Origin: Candidatus Aenigmatarchaeota archaeon
Lineage (GTDB): Archaea > Aenigmatarchaeota > Aenigmatarchaeia > CG10238-14
Direction of reading: 5' to 3'
Length of the DNA stretch: 7,910 nucleotides
Assembly: GCA_017610225.1 (NCBI GenBank)
Contig: JAFCCM010000077.1
Location: 1 to 7,910 of the forward strand
The position numbers and the translations under genes are program-made. The stretch's first letter is position 1; each line of letters opens with the position of its first letter. The notes under the pieces are model-generated. The model was not told the DNA's origin. It worked only from the letters and a program-made list of their open reading frames with translations, and ran no database searches. Shown here piece after piece: positions 1-6,003 of this stretch.

Positions 1-14
1 AAGATTCCTTTCAT

Positions 15-51
15 AATGTGAGTGGATACTTTAAAAATATCCACTCACATT
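15..51 (-). terminator. 14-bp perfect hairpin after the acidic-protein gene
   Basis: Positions 15-28 (AATGTGAGTGGATA) and 38-51 are exact reverse complements separated by a 9-base loop. The structure sits 6 bases past the stop codon of the acidic-protein gene, where an operon end or mRNA 3' stabiliser is expected. On the minus strand the stem is followed by A/G-rich sequence rather than a U-run, so a classic intrinsic terminator is not proven. It could be an RNA-processing or 3'-protecting hairpin. The last bases (AAAGGA near positions 7-12 on the minus strand) look like a ribosome binding site for a gene beyond the window. Confidence 0.5.
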
Positions 52-57
52 TAATAT

Positions 58-1092
58 TTAAACCTTTATTTCTTCTTCCTCACCTTCTTTATCTTTTTCA
101 GGTTTATCTTCAACTTCTTCTTGTTCTTTTACTTCTTCCTCTTCTGGTTCATCTTCTTCATCTTCAATTTGTTCTTTAAAGATTTGAAAAGCTTCTTCTA
201 TATCTTCTTCATCTTCGCCCATGCCAGGTTTACCCATTGCACCTTTAGCTTTTATGGGACCACCACCAACTCCGGCATCTTCCTTTATTTCTTTATCTAC
301 GTCTAATTCTTCTTCTTCTTCATCTTCTGGTTTGGCATCTTCTTGCTCTGTATAATTTTTAGGTTTTACAAATGAATCAGCAACATCTTTTCTATCAGGA
401 ACTTGTCCAGCCTTTGTACCTGTGCCAGCTTGTTCGGTTCCGGCGCCTGTAGTATCTTCTTCTGGATTTTTTGATTTCTTTTCTTTAGAAGCTTCCATAC
501 CAGCAGCAACACCATCAAAATCTTTCTTGCCAGCCATAGTTTCAGCTTCTTCTACTTCTTCTTCATCTTCTTCTTCCATTTCAGCAATGAGTTTTTCAAT
601 AACAGCATTTTCAATATCTTCTGTTACTTCTTCCTCTTCTGGTTCATCTTCAACTTTTTCTTGTTCTTTAACTTCTTCCTCTTCTTCATCTTCAAGATCT
701 TCTTGTTCTTTAACTTCTTCCTCTTCTTCATCTTCAAGATCTTCTTGTTCCTTAGTAATATCTTTTTCTTTTTCAGTTTTTGCAGCTGCTATTGTGTTAG
801 CTTTAGATGTACCAGCCTGAGAAGTTCCTGCGCCATCAGCATCCTTCATTGCCTCACCTGCAGAACTACCTTCATCTTCAAGAATTTCAACATCACCATC
901 TTGATCTTCATTGAAATAGTATCTTTCTAAAATACTGGCTGCATCTTTGTGTGTGGGCAATTCTCCACCACCATCCCATTTCATAATCCCATCAAGAAAC
1001 GGTCCTTTAACTTCTGCACTTTTCGCAACATCAGTAAATTCTGAGATTGCTTCTTTTAATAAATTCTTATACGAAACTTTTTTCGTAGCCAT
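58..1092 (-). CDS. Highly acidic, repetitive, probably disordered phage protein with a conserved-looking N-terminal domain
   Basis: I do not recognise this 344-residue protein. Residues 1 to about 65 have ordinary composition and may fold: a basic amphipathic start (MATKKVSYKNLLKEAI) followed by GPFLDGIMKWDGGGELPTHK and a short helix. From about residue 66 onward it is dominated by Glu and Asp, with Ala/Gly/Thr spacers. KEQEDLEDEEEEEV occurs twice in tandem (114-141), followed by a variant (142-156) and related blocks at 306-333. AGT-rich linkers near 88-98 and 217-229 resemble each other, and EDIE-plus-helix-plus-acid blocks recur at 158-179 and 296-320, which suggests internal duplication. 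No signal peptide, membrane segment or cysteine is evident. The start is an ATG nine bases after AGGAGG (1102-1107). Acidic helical proteins of this kind can be prohead core/scaffold or internal virion proteins, but that role is only a guess. It is the last gene before a strong hairpin. Confidence 0.85.
   Translation of the reverse strand: MATKKVSYKNLLKEAISEFTDVAKSAEVKGPFLDGIMKWDGGGELPTHKDAASILERYYFNEDQDGDVEILEDEGSSAGEAMKDADGAGTSQAGTSKANTIAAAKTEKEKDITKEQEDLEDEEEEEVKEQEDLEDEEEEEVKEQEKVEDEPEEEEVTEDIENAVIEKLIAEMEEEDEEEVEEAETMAGKKDFDGVAAGMEASKEKKSKNPEEDTTGAGTEQAGTGTKAGQVPDRKDVADSFVKPKNYTEQEDAKPEDEEEEELDVDKEIKEDAGVGGGPIKAKGAMGKPGMGEDEEDIEEAFQIFKEQIEDEEDEPEEEEVKEQEEVEDKPEKDKEGEEEEIKV
625..753 (-). 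repeat. In-frame 42-bp tandem repeat in the acidic-protein gene
   Basis: Positions 661-702 and 703-744 are identical 42-base units. A third, diverged unit continues towards 625, and a single-base variant begins the array near 753. The period is exactly 14 codons and encodes KEQEDLEDEEEEEV-like units, so gain or loss of a copy keeps the frame. The plus strand here is almost pure pyrimidine and the coding strand almost pure purine, which favours slippage. Confidence 0.85.
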
Positions 1093-1188
1093 TTTTAATT
1101 TCCTCCTGTGAAAATTATCTTTTTTTACATGTAATATACATTTTTATTTTGTTCTATTTTATTTCGATTGAAAAAGTCAGTTCGATTC

Positions 1189-2118
1189 TCAACCTTTTTG
1201 ATTTAAAAATTTTTGTGATTCTGTACTACAAACTATTTTTGCTAAATTACCAGTAGAACATTCATCTTTGTGAGCATACTTATAGTGATGTTTTTCACAA
1301 CAAGCTACACAGTAATCCGGGTCTAAAGCAAAGAATGGTTCAAGCTTAACAGAAAATATGTGGTGCATATCCGTGGCTGGTTCTCCACAATACTCACATA
1401 AACTGTTTTCTCGTTCAAAGACTACAGCTCTACACACTTTATATTCAGCTGATGTGTAAGGTAGGTTGTTGTCTTTATGGGGATCACTTCTTCTTCTATA
1501 TAATATACATGTATCTTTACAATGTTGGGAACAATAGAAATTGGATTCGCCGAATCCCCTTGGTTTTTCAATAGCTTTTATTCTTTCAAATAATTGAATT
1601 TTAGTTGGAATAAACCAGCCACCTTTTTCTTTTGAGTTTTCACACTCGTGGTTTTTACAATGAGCTTTTATTTCCCCAGTTTTAGTTTCTCTTAATTCTT
1701 CAATAACTAACAAAAATGGATGTTTTTCTTTATAATCTTGTAAAGTATATTTATTTTTACCTTTATTTCCTTCGCTTATTTTTCTTTTTATTTCTTCAGA
1801 ACAAGGACCTGTCTTTTTTCCTTTTTTTGTTTCACTTATTTTTCTTTTGGTTTCTTTGGAACGAGGACCTCTCTTTTTACCTTTATGTGAATTACTCATT
1901 TTTCTTTTGGTTTCTTCGGAACAAGGACTTCTCTTTTTACCTTTTTGGGGGTCACTTATTTTCTTTTTAGTTTCTTCAGAACAAATTTTACCTTTCATTG
2001 ACTCACTTATTTTTTTCTGATTTATTGGGCAAGAATTGTGACTCTTACTACAACACCACTTACCATTCTTAAACTGATATCTTGCTTCTTGACCACAACC
2101 ATAATCACATAACTGCAC
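1189..2118 (-). CDS. HNH homing endonuclease with NUMOD3 repeats
   Basis: This 309-residue protein is a free-standing phage homing endonuclease. Residues 4-30 form a Cys-rich module (CDYGCG, then WCC and C30) seen at the start of related phage endonucleases. Residues about 37-125 are NUMOD3-type DNA-binding repeats with a 20-residue period (KISxxxKGKK...SEETKR). A second Cys/His-rich segment spans 154-204. The C-terminal HNH nuclease module runs about 241-283: CEYC (241-244), the catalytic DMHHI pair (H252/H253), then [12 protein letters not shown] with zinc-ligand candidates C274 and H277. Such enzymes nick or cut DNA at a target and spread their own gene. It lies 14 bases after the helicase stop codon. 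The start is GTG, nine bases after a perfect AAGGAGG; the nearer in-register ATG after that site hits a stop at once (ATG AAA TAG). The HNH family assignment is secure, but the cleavage target is unknown. Confidence 0.93.
   Translation of the reverse strand: MQLCDYGCGQEARYQFKNGKWCCSKSHNSCPINQKKISESMKGKICSEETKKKISDPQKGKKRSPCSEETKRKMSNSHKGKKRGPRSKETKRKISETKKGKKTGPCSEEIKRKISEGNKGKNKYTLQDYKEKHPFLLVIEELRETKTGEIKAHCKNHECENSKEKGGWFIPTKIQLFERIKAIEKPRGFGESNFYCSQHCKDTCILYRRRSDPHKDNNLPYTSAEYKVCRAVVFERENSLCEYCGEPATDMHHIFSVKLEPFFALDPDYCVACCEKHHYKYAHKDECSTGNLAKIVCSTESQKFLNQKG
1744..2010 (-). repeat. 60-bp-period tandem repeats encoding NUMOD3 modules
   Basis: About four and a half diverged units lie at 1963-2010, 1903-1962, 1843-1902, 1783-1842 and 1744-1782. 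Each full unit is 20 codons, with a core reading K(I/M)S...KGKK...(S)EETKR. They are coding repeats inside the endonuclease gene and probably form successive minor-groove-binding helices. Confidence 0.85.
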
Positions 2119-2127
2119 TATTTCATT

Positions 2128-2134
2128 CCTCCTT
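2128..2134 (-). promoter_or_regulatory. Ribosome binding site that fixes the GTG start of the endonuclease
   Basis: The minus strand reads AAGGAGG here, nine bases before GTG at 2118-2116. Its first two bases are part of the helicase TAA stop, so termination and initiation are coupled. An ATG at 2126 has no usable spacing and runs into TAG after two codons. Confidence 0.8.
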
Positions 2135-3608
2135 ATATCTCACAGCCAGCAAAACTCATTGGGGCATTTTGTGTTGAGTCTGCCTTTTTTATATTTGTTA
2201 ATAGATTTGCATTTAAAAATTTAAATTTATCAAACGCTACTTGAAAATTAATTGAAACTCCGCTTTTACCGCTACGGTTTTTGCCAACTTTTCCATAGAC
2301 CAATGTATCGTCTGTCTGATCTTTTGCCATTAACATAACAAAATCTGCATGCTCTACTTTCTTGATTGATTCCGACATTTGATCTACATTTAACTGACTA
2401 GCTTCTTGTATTCTGTATGCCGCTCTACCTAACTGAGAGGCTGACACAACTGGGATATTATACTGTACTGCAAGAGTTTTTAATGATAAAGTAATATGCC
2501 CCAACTCTAATCTATACATATCATACCCTGTATCTGATTTTAATAAATCTATATAATCAACATACAATCCTGCAATAGCCTCTATTCCATAATCATTTAT
2601 TACATCATCAACAACTCCCATTATATCAATTACACTAATACTCATAGCTGGAAAATATTTCATAATAATAGTTGCGCCATTTTTAGAAAGTTTATTAAGG
2701 ATTTTCTTTTTAATGTCAACACTATCAGCAATCTCTCGAAGCATTTGAGGTGTTGTTTTATTAAACATAGGTTGATAAGTTCTAATCAAAGCTTCTTCAA
2801 TTGTATTTTCTAAAGTTACATAAATATAAACCTTATTTATTTCTCCTGGTGGTACTGCTGGTTTATTAGGATCTACTAATATTGCAGATTTATAAATAGT
2901 ATTGTTAAGTATTGTTGATTTACCACTACCAGATCCTCCTCCAAATACATATAATCTAGATGGTTCATACCCGCCTAGCATTATATTATTATCAAAAATT
3001 GGAAAACCAGTCGAAGTTGTATTCTGTCTTTCATATTTCTTTTTAATCATGTCTATAACATGTTCATAATCGTCCTTAACCAAATCTAATGATGCTGATG
3101 CTTCAATAGTAACTGATCTGTTACTCTCCATTAAATTTGAATATAGTTTCTTTATAGTTACTTCATAATCTTCAACTAAGTTATCAAGCGAATCAAATGA
3201 TCCTTCTTTGATTGAATCTAAAACATCGCTTAGTTCATCATAATTTTGAAACAAAGCATTGATCTTTTTTCTTAACCTAATCTGATTAATAATATCTTGG
3301 AATGCATGATCTTTAATATCTTCATTGATCTTCAAATCTATAAACCCAACATGTTGTCTAAATTTTTCTCCAATCATAATACTATCAATTGCATTCTCAA
3401 CAATTTTATCTTTTAGAAACATTCCACATAATTGTTTTAATAACTCTAATTTATTTTGGACTTCTAAAGGAACATCAAATGACTTTTGTCCCTCACTAAA
3501 TTTTAAAACATCCAAAATATCTCTATACAATGCTTTTACCTTTCGTATTTTAGAATTTTTGTTTAATAATAAAATAAAACATGAATTTAAAAATGAATCA
3601 GTAATCAA
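2133..3608 (-). CDS. dnaB: Replicative DNA helicase, DnaB / T4 gp41 type
   Basis: This 491-residue RecA-fold helicase would unwind duplex DNA at the phage replication fork. The N-terminal part (about 1-160) is helical, as in DnaB-type N-terminal and linker domains. The motor domain shows a Walker A loop GGSGSGKST (224-232), the H1a catalytic glutamate in YVTLEN (E267), Walker [11 protein letters not shown] (347-356, D351), the SASQLGR motif (389-395), HADFVMLM (420-427), and a basic [12 protein letters not shown] segment (439-450) in the position of the arginine finger and DNA loop. The length fits the family. The start is TTG, supported by AAGGAG eight bases upstream; the first internal Met is residue 63 and would remove much of the N-terminal domain. 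It overlaps the preceding 57-residue gene by 11 bases and is followed at once by the HNH endonuclease. No primase or loader is visible in the window. Confidence 0.95.
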   Translation of the reverse strand: MITDSFLNSCFILLLNKNSKIRKVKALYRDILDVLKFSEGQKSFDVPLEVQNKLELLKQLCGMFLKDKIVENAIDSIMIGEKFRQHVGFIDLKINEDIKDHAFQDIINQIRLRKKINALFQNYDELSDVLDSIKEGSFDSLDNLVEDYEVTIKKLYSNLMESNRSVTIEASASLDLVKDDYEHVIDMIKKKYERQNTTSTGFPIFDNNIMLGGYEPSRLYVFGGGSGSGKSTILNNTIYKSAILVDPNKPAVPPGEINKVYIYVTLENTIEEALIRTYQPMFNKTTPQMLREIADSVDIKKKILNKLSKNGATIIMKYFPAMSISVIDIMGVVDDVINDYGIEAIAGLYVDYIDLLKSDTGYDMYRLELGHITLSLKTLAVQYNIPVVSASQLGRAAYRIQEASQLNVDQMSESIKKVEHADFVMLMAKDQTDDTLVYGKVGKNRSGKSGVSINFQVAFDKFKFLNANLLTNIKKADSTQNAPMSFAGCEI

Positions 3609-3771
3609 AATTTATTCTCCTTATATATCTTTTTATAGAATCTGGTTCTGAAAGACTTTGTAGTATTTCTTTATCAATTTCTTTTGCCAACTTTCGTGCT
3701 GCTGCTTCTACAAATTTATTTTTAAGACTATTACCAGACGAACCACTTGACATACTTGATTCCCAATCCAT
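3598..3771 (-). CDS. Small helical protein of unknown function upstream of the helicase
   Basis: A 57-residue frame starts MDWESSMSSGSSGNSLKN and continues KFVEAAARKLAKEIDKEI, ending with a basic [11 protein letters not shown] tail. The first 17 residues are Ser/Gly-rich and probably flexible; the rest predicts as one or two amphipathic helices. I do not recognise the family. It begins two bases after the TAG stop of the 44-residue zinc-knuckle gene (TAGTTATG) and has no good ribosome binding site of its own. GGAGG lies 16 bases upstream, which is too far, so it is either translated by re-initiation or fused to the upstream gene by a -1 frameshift. Its end overlaps the helicase start by 11 bases. 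It fills a gap that is otherwise empty, and its codon content is normal for the window, both of which support it as a real gene. Confidence 0.65.
   Translation of the reverse strand: MDWESSMSSGSSGNSLKNKFVEAAARKLAKEIDKEILQSLSEPDSIKRYIRRINFDY
3617..3622 (-). promoter_or_regulatory. Ribosome binding site supporting the TTG start of the helicase
   Basis: The minus strand reads AAGGAG, eight bases before TTG (3608-3606). No ATG in the helicase frame lies nearby. The site falls inside the last codons of the 57-residue gene, so the two genes are probably translationally coupled. Confidence 0.7.
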
Positions 3772-3773
3772 AA

Positions 3774-3908
3774 CTATGGGGTTATGCCCTCCATAGCATT
3801 TGAAATCCAGTCAAGCTTTCCTTTACCTAAACATTTATAACATTGATGCCCTTTCCGAAATCCTGTACCATTACATTCATCGCATATTACTTCACCTTCA
3901 TTTAACAT
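3774..3908 (-). CDS. 44-residue DnaJ-like zinc-knuckle protein (shortest of three paralogues)
   Basis: The protein begins MLNEGEVICDECNGTG, has a second knuckle CYKCLGKG, and then the KLDWISN motif. C9, C12, C23 and C26 should bind one zinc, as half of a DnaJ CxxCxGxG zinc domain does. No J-domain or substrate-binding domain is present, so it is not a DnaJ. The frame is open for 23 codons further upstream, but that part only reads through the preceding gene in another frame. The ATG at 3908 has GGAGG eight bases upstream and overlaps the previous gene's end by 11 bases, so it is the chosen start. It ends immediately after the shared motif with a TAG two bases before the next ATG. The function is unknown; small zinc knuckles often mediate protein-protein or nucleic-acid contacts. 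Confidence 0.75.
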   Translation of the reverse strand: MLNEGEVICDECNGTGFRKGHQCYKCLGKGKLDWISNAMEGITP

Positions 3909-4167
3909 ATAATGAACCTCCACTTGTACCATAACATGAAGAACCTCCACTTCCCATATTTCCAGATATTCCAACAACTCCAGTTACATTAGTTATCCAA
4001 TCAAGTTTTCCTATCCCTTTACAATGATAACATTGAGAAACTTTATTATCAAAACAATCATAGAAGTATCCCCAACCATTACAAACTTCACATATACAAT
4101 CACTCTCTTTAAAATCTTTAAATTCTTTTATTTCAGTTTTTCTGTAATAGACAGCTTCTTTTCTCAT
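3898..4167 (-). CDS. 89-residue DnaJ-like zinc-knuckle protein with Gly/Ser-rich tail
   Basis: Residues 1-25 are charged and helical (RKTEIKEFKDFKESD). A zinc knuckle follows: CEVCNGWG (C26, C29) and CYHCKGIG (C46, C49), separated by 16 residues, then the shared KLDWITNVTG motif at 54-63. The tail (64-89) is rich in Gly and Ser. The ATG overlaps the TGA of the transglycosylase-like gene (ATGA), with GGAG 11 bases upstream, so translation is probably coupled. With the 133- and 44-residue genes it forms a set of three paralogues around the transglycosylase-like gene. DnaJ-type zinc knuckles bind unfolded protein or nucleic acid, but without a J-domain an independent co-chaperone role is doubtful. 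The function is unknown. Confidence 0.82.
   Translation of the reverse strand: MRKEAVYYRKTEIKEFKDFKESDCICEVCNGWGYFYDCFDNKVSQCYHCKGIGKLDWITNVTGVVGISGNMGSGGSSCYGTSGGSLYVK
3917..3921 (-). promoter_or_regulatory. Ribosome binding site deciding the start of the 44-residue zinc-knuckle gene
   Basis: GGAGG on the minus strand lies eight bases before the ATG at 3908-3906, inside the last codons of the 89-residue gene. It favours the short 44-residue product over an upstream ATG at 3977 in the same frame. Confidence 0.65.
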
Positions 4168-5549
4168 ATATGTAAAATCTCCGTTTCACGATCTAAATCA
4201 ATAAATTCATCTTTACTTAAAAATTTCTTGACTAAATCCTCACAATAATCTTCATCTAATTGTACTAACATATCTAATGATCTTGAAACACTAGAAGCTT
4301 TCTTAACACCTTTTTTCGTCATTTTACCACTGTTTAAATTTCTTGTTAACTCTGCACATTTATTTGTAAATTCTTCTACTTCGCCTGAACTATATAGAGG
4401 ATATATTTCATCTGCAATCTTTCTAGATCTTTCTTGAATTTCTGCCCATTGCCATAGCATATATAACATTGAATATACTTTAACATCTTCATAAAATGTT
4501 CCTGTTTTTGGATCATAAACTTCATTAACTTTAATTTTTTTAAAATGCATTTCATTAGCAAAATGATCTAAAACTATTTGCAGTTGTTCATACACTCTTG
4601 TAGTTTTACTAAACATATTATTTAAATTTGGTGTTCTTAAATCCATTTTTTGAACATAACCATCTGGGTGATCTACCCACAAATATCTTCCAATCATTAG
4701 AGATTTAAATAATCCAGACGAATCATAAGTAATATTCAATTTTATGTTATGTTTTTCTAATACAACTTTTCTGAATAATTCATAAAAAGTTACATCTCTG
4801 AAATTAGCTCCACCTAAAATATGAAAATTTAAAAAATCTCTTCCACATCTTTTAGCTTCATTTAATAAAGGAATTATTGGTAGGACATAGATAATACAGG
4901 GAATAACCATATCTGAAGACATGTTTGCAACAATACCACCTGTACCATGATGTTGAAATGCATTGAACATATTATCTTCTCTAAGTATTTTTGTATAGAG
5001 TTTCCATAGTTGGGGTGTTCTAAAATGATGTATATAAATTAACTTTTTTCTAATATCATCAGGAAGTTCTTTGGCTCTAGTATATGATTCTAAATTCAAC
5101 TCATATACATCTTCAAATGTTTTAAATATTTCACAATTTGGACCTGGTGGAATATCTAAAATAAATGCTCTTTCGATAACATGATGATGATTCTCAATCC
5201 ATTCATAATACATCTTTCCAAGTAAATCAGATTCCGCTCTAGTTAATCTACCAACAGATATTTGAAATCCACCTGAATCAACTATCAAATTTGATGAATT
5301 GAAAAATCCCCAACTTCGACATTTATTATATACATTCTCTTCATTTTTATTATAATTTTTATATCTCTTTTTACCAGCAAAGTTTTGACCATACGAATGA
5401 AGAAACCCTGAGCAGATTGCCCCAAGAAAATCAGAAATTTGATCCCTGGTAAAGTTATCGTAGAATCGACCATTCTTGCCTAACATATAATTATTTAATA
5501 TTGAAGCAAGACTTTCAAACCCTGCTAAAATGTAACCAGATTTAACCAT
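4164..5549 (-). CDS. tRNA-guanine transglycosylase-fold protein, DpdA-like (candidate 7-deazaguanine DNA modification enzyme)
   Basis: This 461-residue protein carries the TGT signature LIVDSGGFQIS (88-98), where D91 matches the active-site Asp of DSGGFQ. HILGG (243-247) fits the Gly-Gly substrate loop, and NITYDSSG (272-279) offers D276 as the nucleophile candidate. Bacterial TGT exchanges guanine for preQ1 in tRNA; its relative DpdA inserts 7-deazaguanine bases into DNA. The CxCxxC...H zinc site of canonical queuosine TGTs is not seen, and the C-terminal third (about 330-461) is divergent and charged. With the phage context, this favours a DpdA-like DNA enzyme over a tRNA enzyme. No preQ0 synthesis genes (queD, queE, queC, folE) are in the window, so precursor would come from the host or from phage genes elsewhere. 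The ATG has GAGG seven bases upstream. It is flanked on both sides by zinc-knuckle genes. The fold is fairly sure; the substrate is inferred. Confidence 0.82.
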   Translation of the reverse strand: MVKSGYILAGFESLASILNNYMLGKNGRFYDNFTRDQISDFLGAICSGFLHSYGQNFAGKKRYKNYNKNEENVYNKCRSWGFFNSSNLIVDSGGFQISVGRLTRAESDLLGKMYYEWIENHHHVIERAFILDIPPGPNCEIFKTFEDVYELNLESYTRAKELPDDIRKKLIYIHHFRTPQLWKLYTKILREDNMFNAFQHHGTGGIVANMSSDMVIPCIIYVLPIIPLLNEAKRCGRDFLNFHILGGANFRDVTFYELFRKVVLEKHNIKLNITYDSSGLFKSLMIGRYLWVDHPDGYVQKMDLRTPNLNNMFSKTTRVYEQLQIVLDHFANEMHFKKIKVNEVYDPKTGTFYEDVKVYSMLYMLWQWAEIQERSRKIADEIYPLYSSGEVEEFTNKCAELTRNLNSGKMTKKGVKKASSVSRSLDMLVQLDEDYCEDLVKKFLSKDEFIDLDRETEILHI

Positions 5550-5601
5550 TTATTCACCTCATTCATATTTTTAATTTTGTTCTTATTGCTTCATTTATAT
5601 T

Positions 5602-6003
5602 CTAATTTATAGTAAGACTTAAAGTAATATATTCAATACTTTGAACTGGTGTTATACTAATATCAATATATTTATTCATAAAATTTGATGCAATATTATA
5701 ATCAATGATTGCTTTATTTACTTGTAAAGATTCTAAATGATTATTCATTTTTTTATAAAAAATATCCATATTAGTAAAATCTTCACTCCAAGCCATCTGT
5801 TTGATAGATTTTATTACTTTTCTAACATCTATACGTTCTAAAATTGACAAAGATTTATCTTTTATTACAACATTAGTAACCCAATCAATTTTCCCTTCAC
5901 CATTGCATTTATTACAAATATATATACTATGTTTATCTTCACCAGTCCCATCACATAAAGGACATATCATTTCACCTTCTTCTAGTTTAATATCCATTTT
6001 CAC
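5602..6003 (-). CDS. 133-residue DnaJ-like zinc-knuckle protein with helical C-terminal domain
   Basis: Residues 14-37 hold CPLCDGTG and CNKCNGEG (C14, C17, C30, C33), the DnaJ-type zinc knuckle, followed directly by KIDWVTNVV. The remaining 85 residues have no cysteines and look mostly helical, ending in a hydrophobic strand-like segment. Unlike its two relatives, it therefore has a real C-terminal domain. The GTG start at 6003 overlaps the TGA of the preceding hydrolase (GTGA) and has GAGG ten bases upstream. An ATG two codons in (5997) is possible but has poorer spacing. The role is unknown. The shared motif with the 89- and 44-residue proteins implies a common partner or common structural use. 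Confidence 0.82.
   Translation of the reverse strand: MKMDIKLEEGEMICPLCDGTGEDKHSIYICNKCNGEGKIDWVTNVVIKDKSLSILERIDVRKVIKSIKQMAWSEDFTNMDIFYKKMNNHLESLQVNKAIIDYNIASNFMNKYIDISITPVQSIEYITLSLTIN

Noticed and set aside
121..930. Plus-strand open frames rich in Phe or Ser opposite the acidic-protein gene (121-306, 422-820, 661-930)
   Set aside because: They are complements of GAA/GAG runs, which produce TTC/CTT/TCT strings. They have no domain character or ribosome binding sites, and the minus-strand frame explains the DNA.
1093..1188. Promoter or terminator in the gap between the endonuclease and the acidic-protein gene
   Set aside because: Apart from the AGGAGG site and a small TACATGTA palindrome, it is AT-rich sequence with no paired -35/-10 boxes at good spacing and no convincing hairpin.
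1716..1970. Plus-strand 84-codon frame opposite the endonuclease repeats
   Set aside because: It is a Phe/Leu-rich shadow of the Lys-rich NUMOD3 repeats on the other strand.
1744..2010. 60-bp periodic repeats as a possible CRISPR-like array
   Set aside because: Units are contiguous with no unique spacers, diverge at many sites, and keep the reading frame of a known repeat domain.
3325..3651. Plus-strand 108-codon frame across the helicase start
   Set aside because: It lies opposite the well-supported helicase and 57-residue frames and shows no recognisable protein features.
3909..3977. N-terminal extension of the 44-residue zinc-knuckle gene to an ATG at 3977
   Set aside because: It overlaps the end of the 89-residue gene in another frame, has no zinc-family similarity, and the ATG at 3908 has GGAGG at ideal spacing.
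4024..4248. Plus-strand 74-codon frame
   Set aside because: It is a shadow opposite the 89-residue zinc-knuckle gene and the end of the transglycosylase-like gene.
4376..5473. Minus-strand short frames at 4376-4561 and 5285-5473
   Set aside because: Both are internal to the transglycosylase-like gene in another frame and have no domain features.
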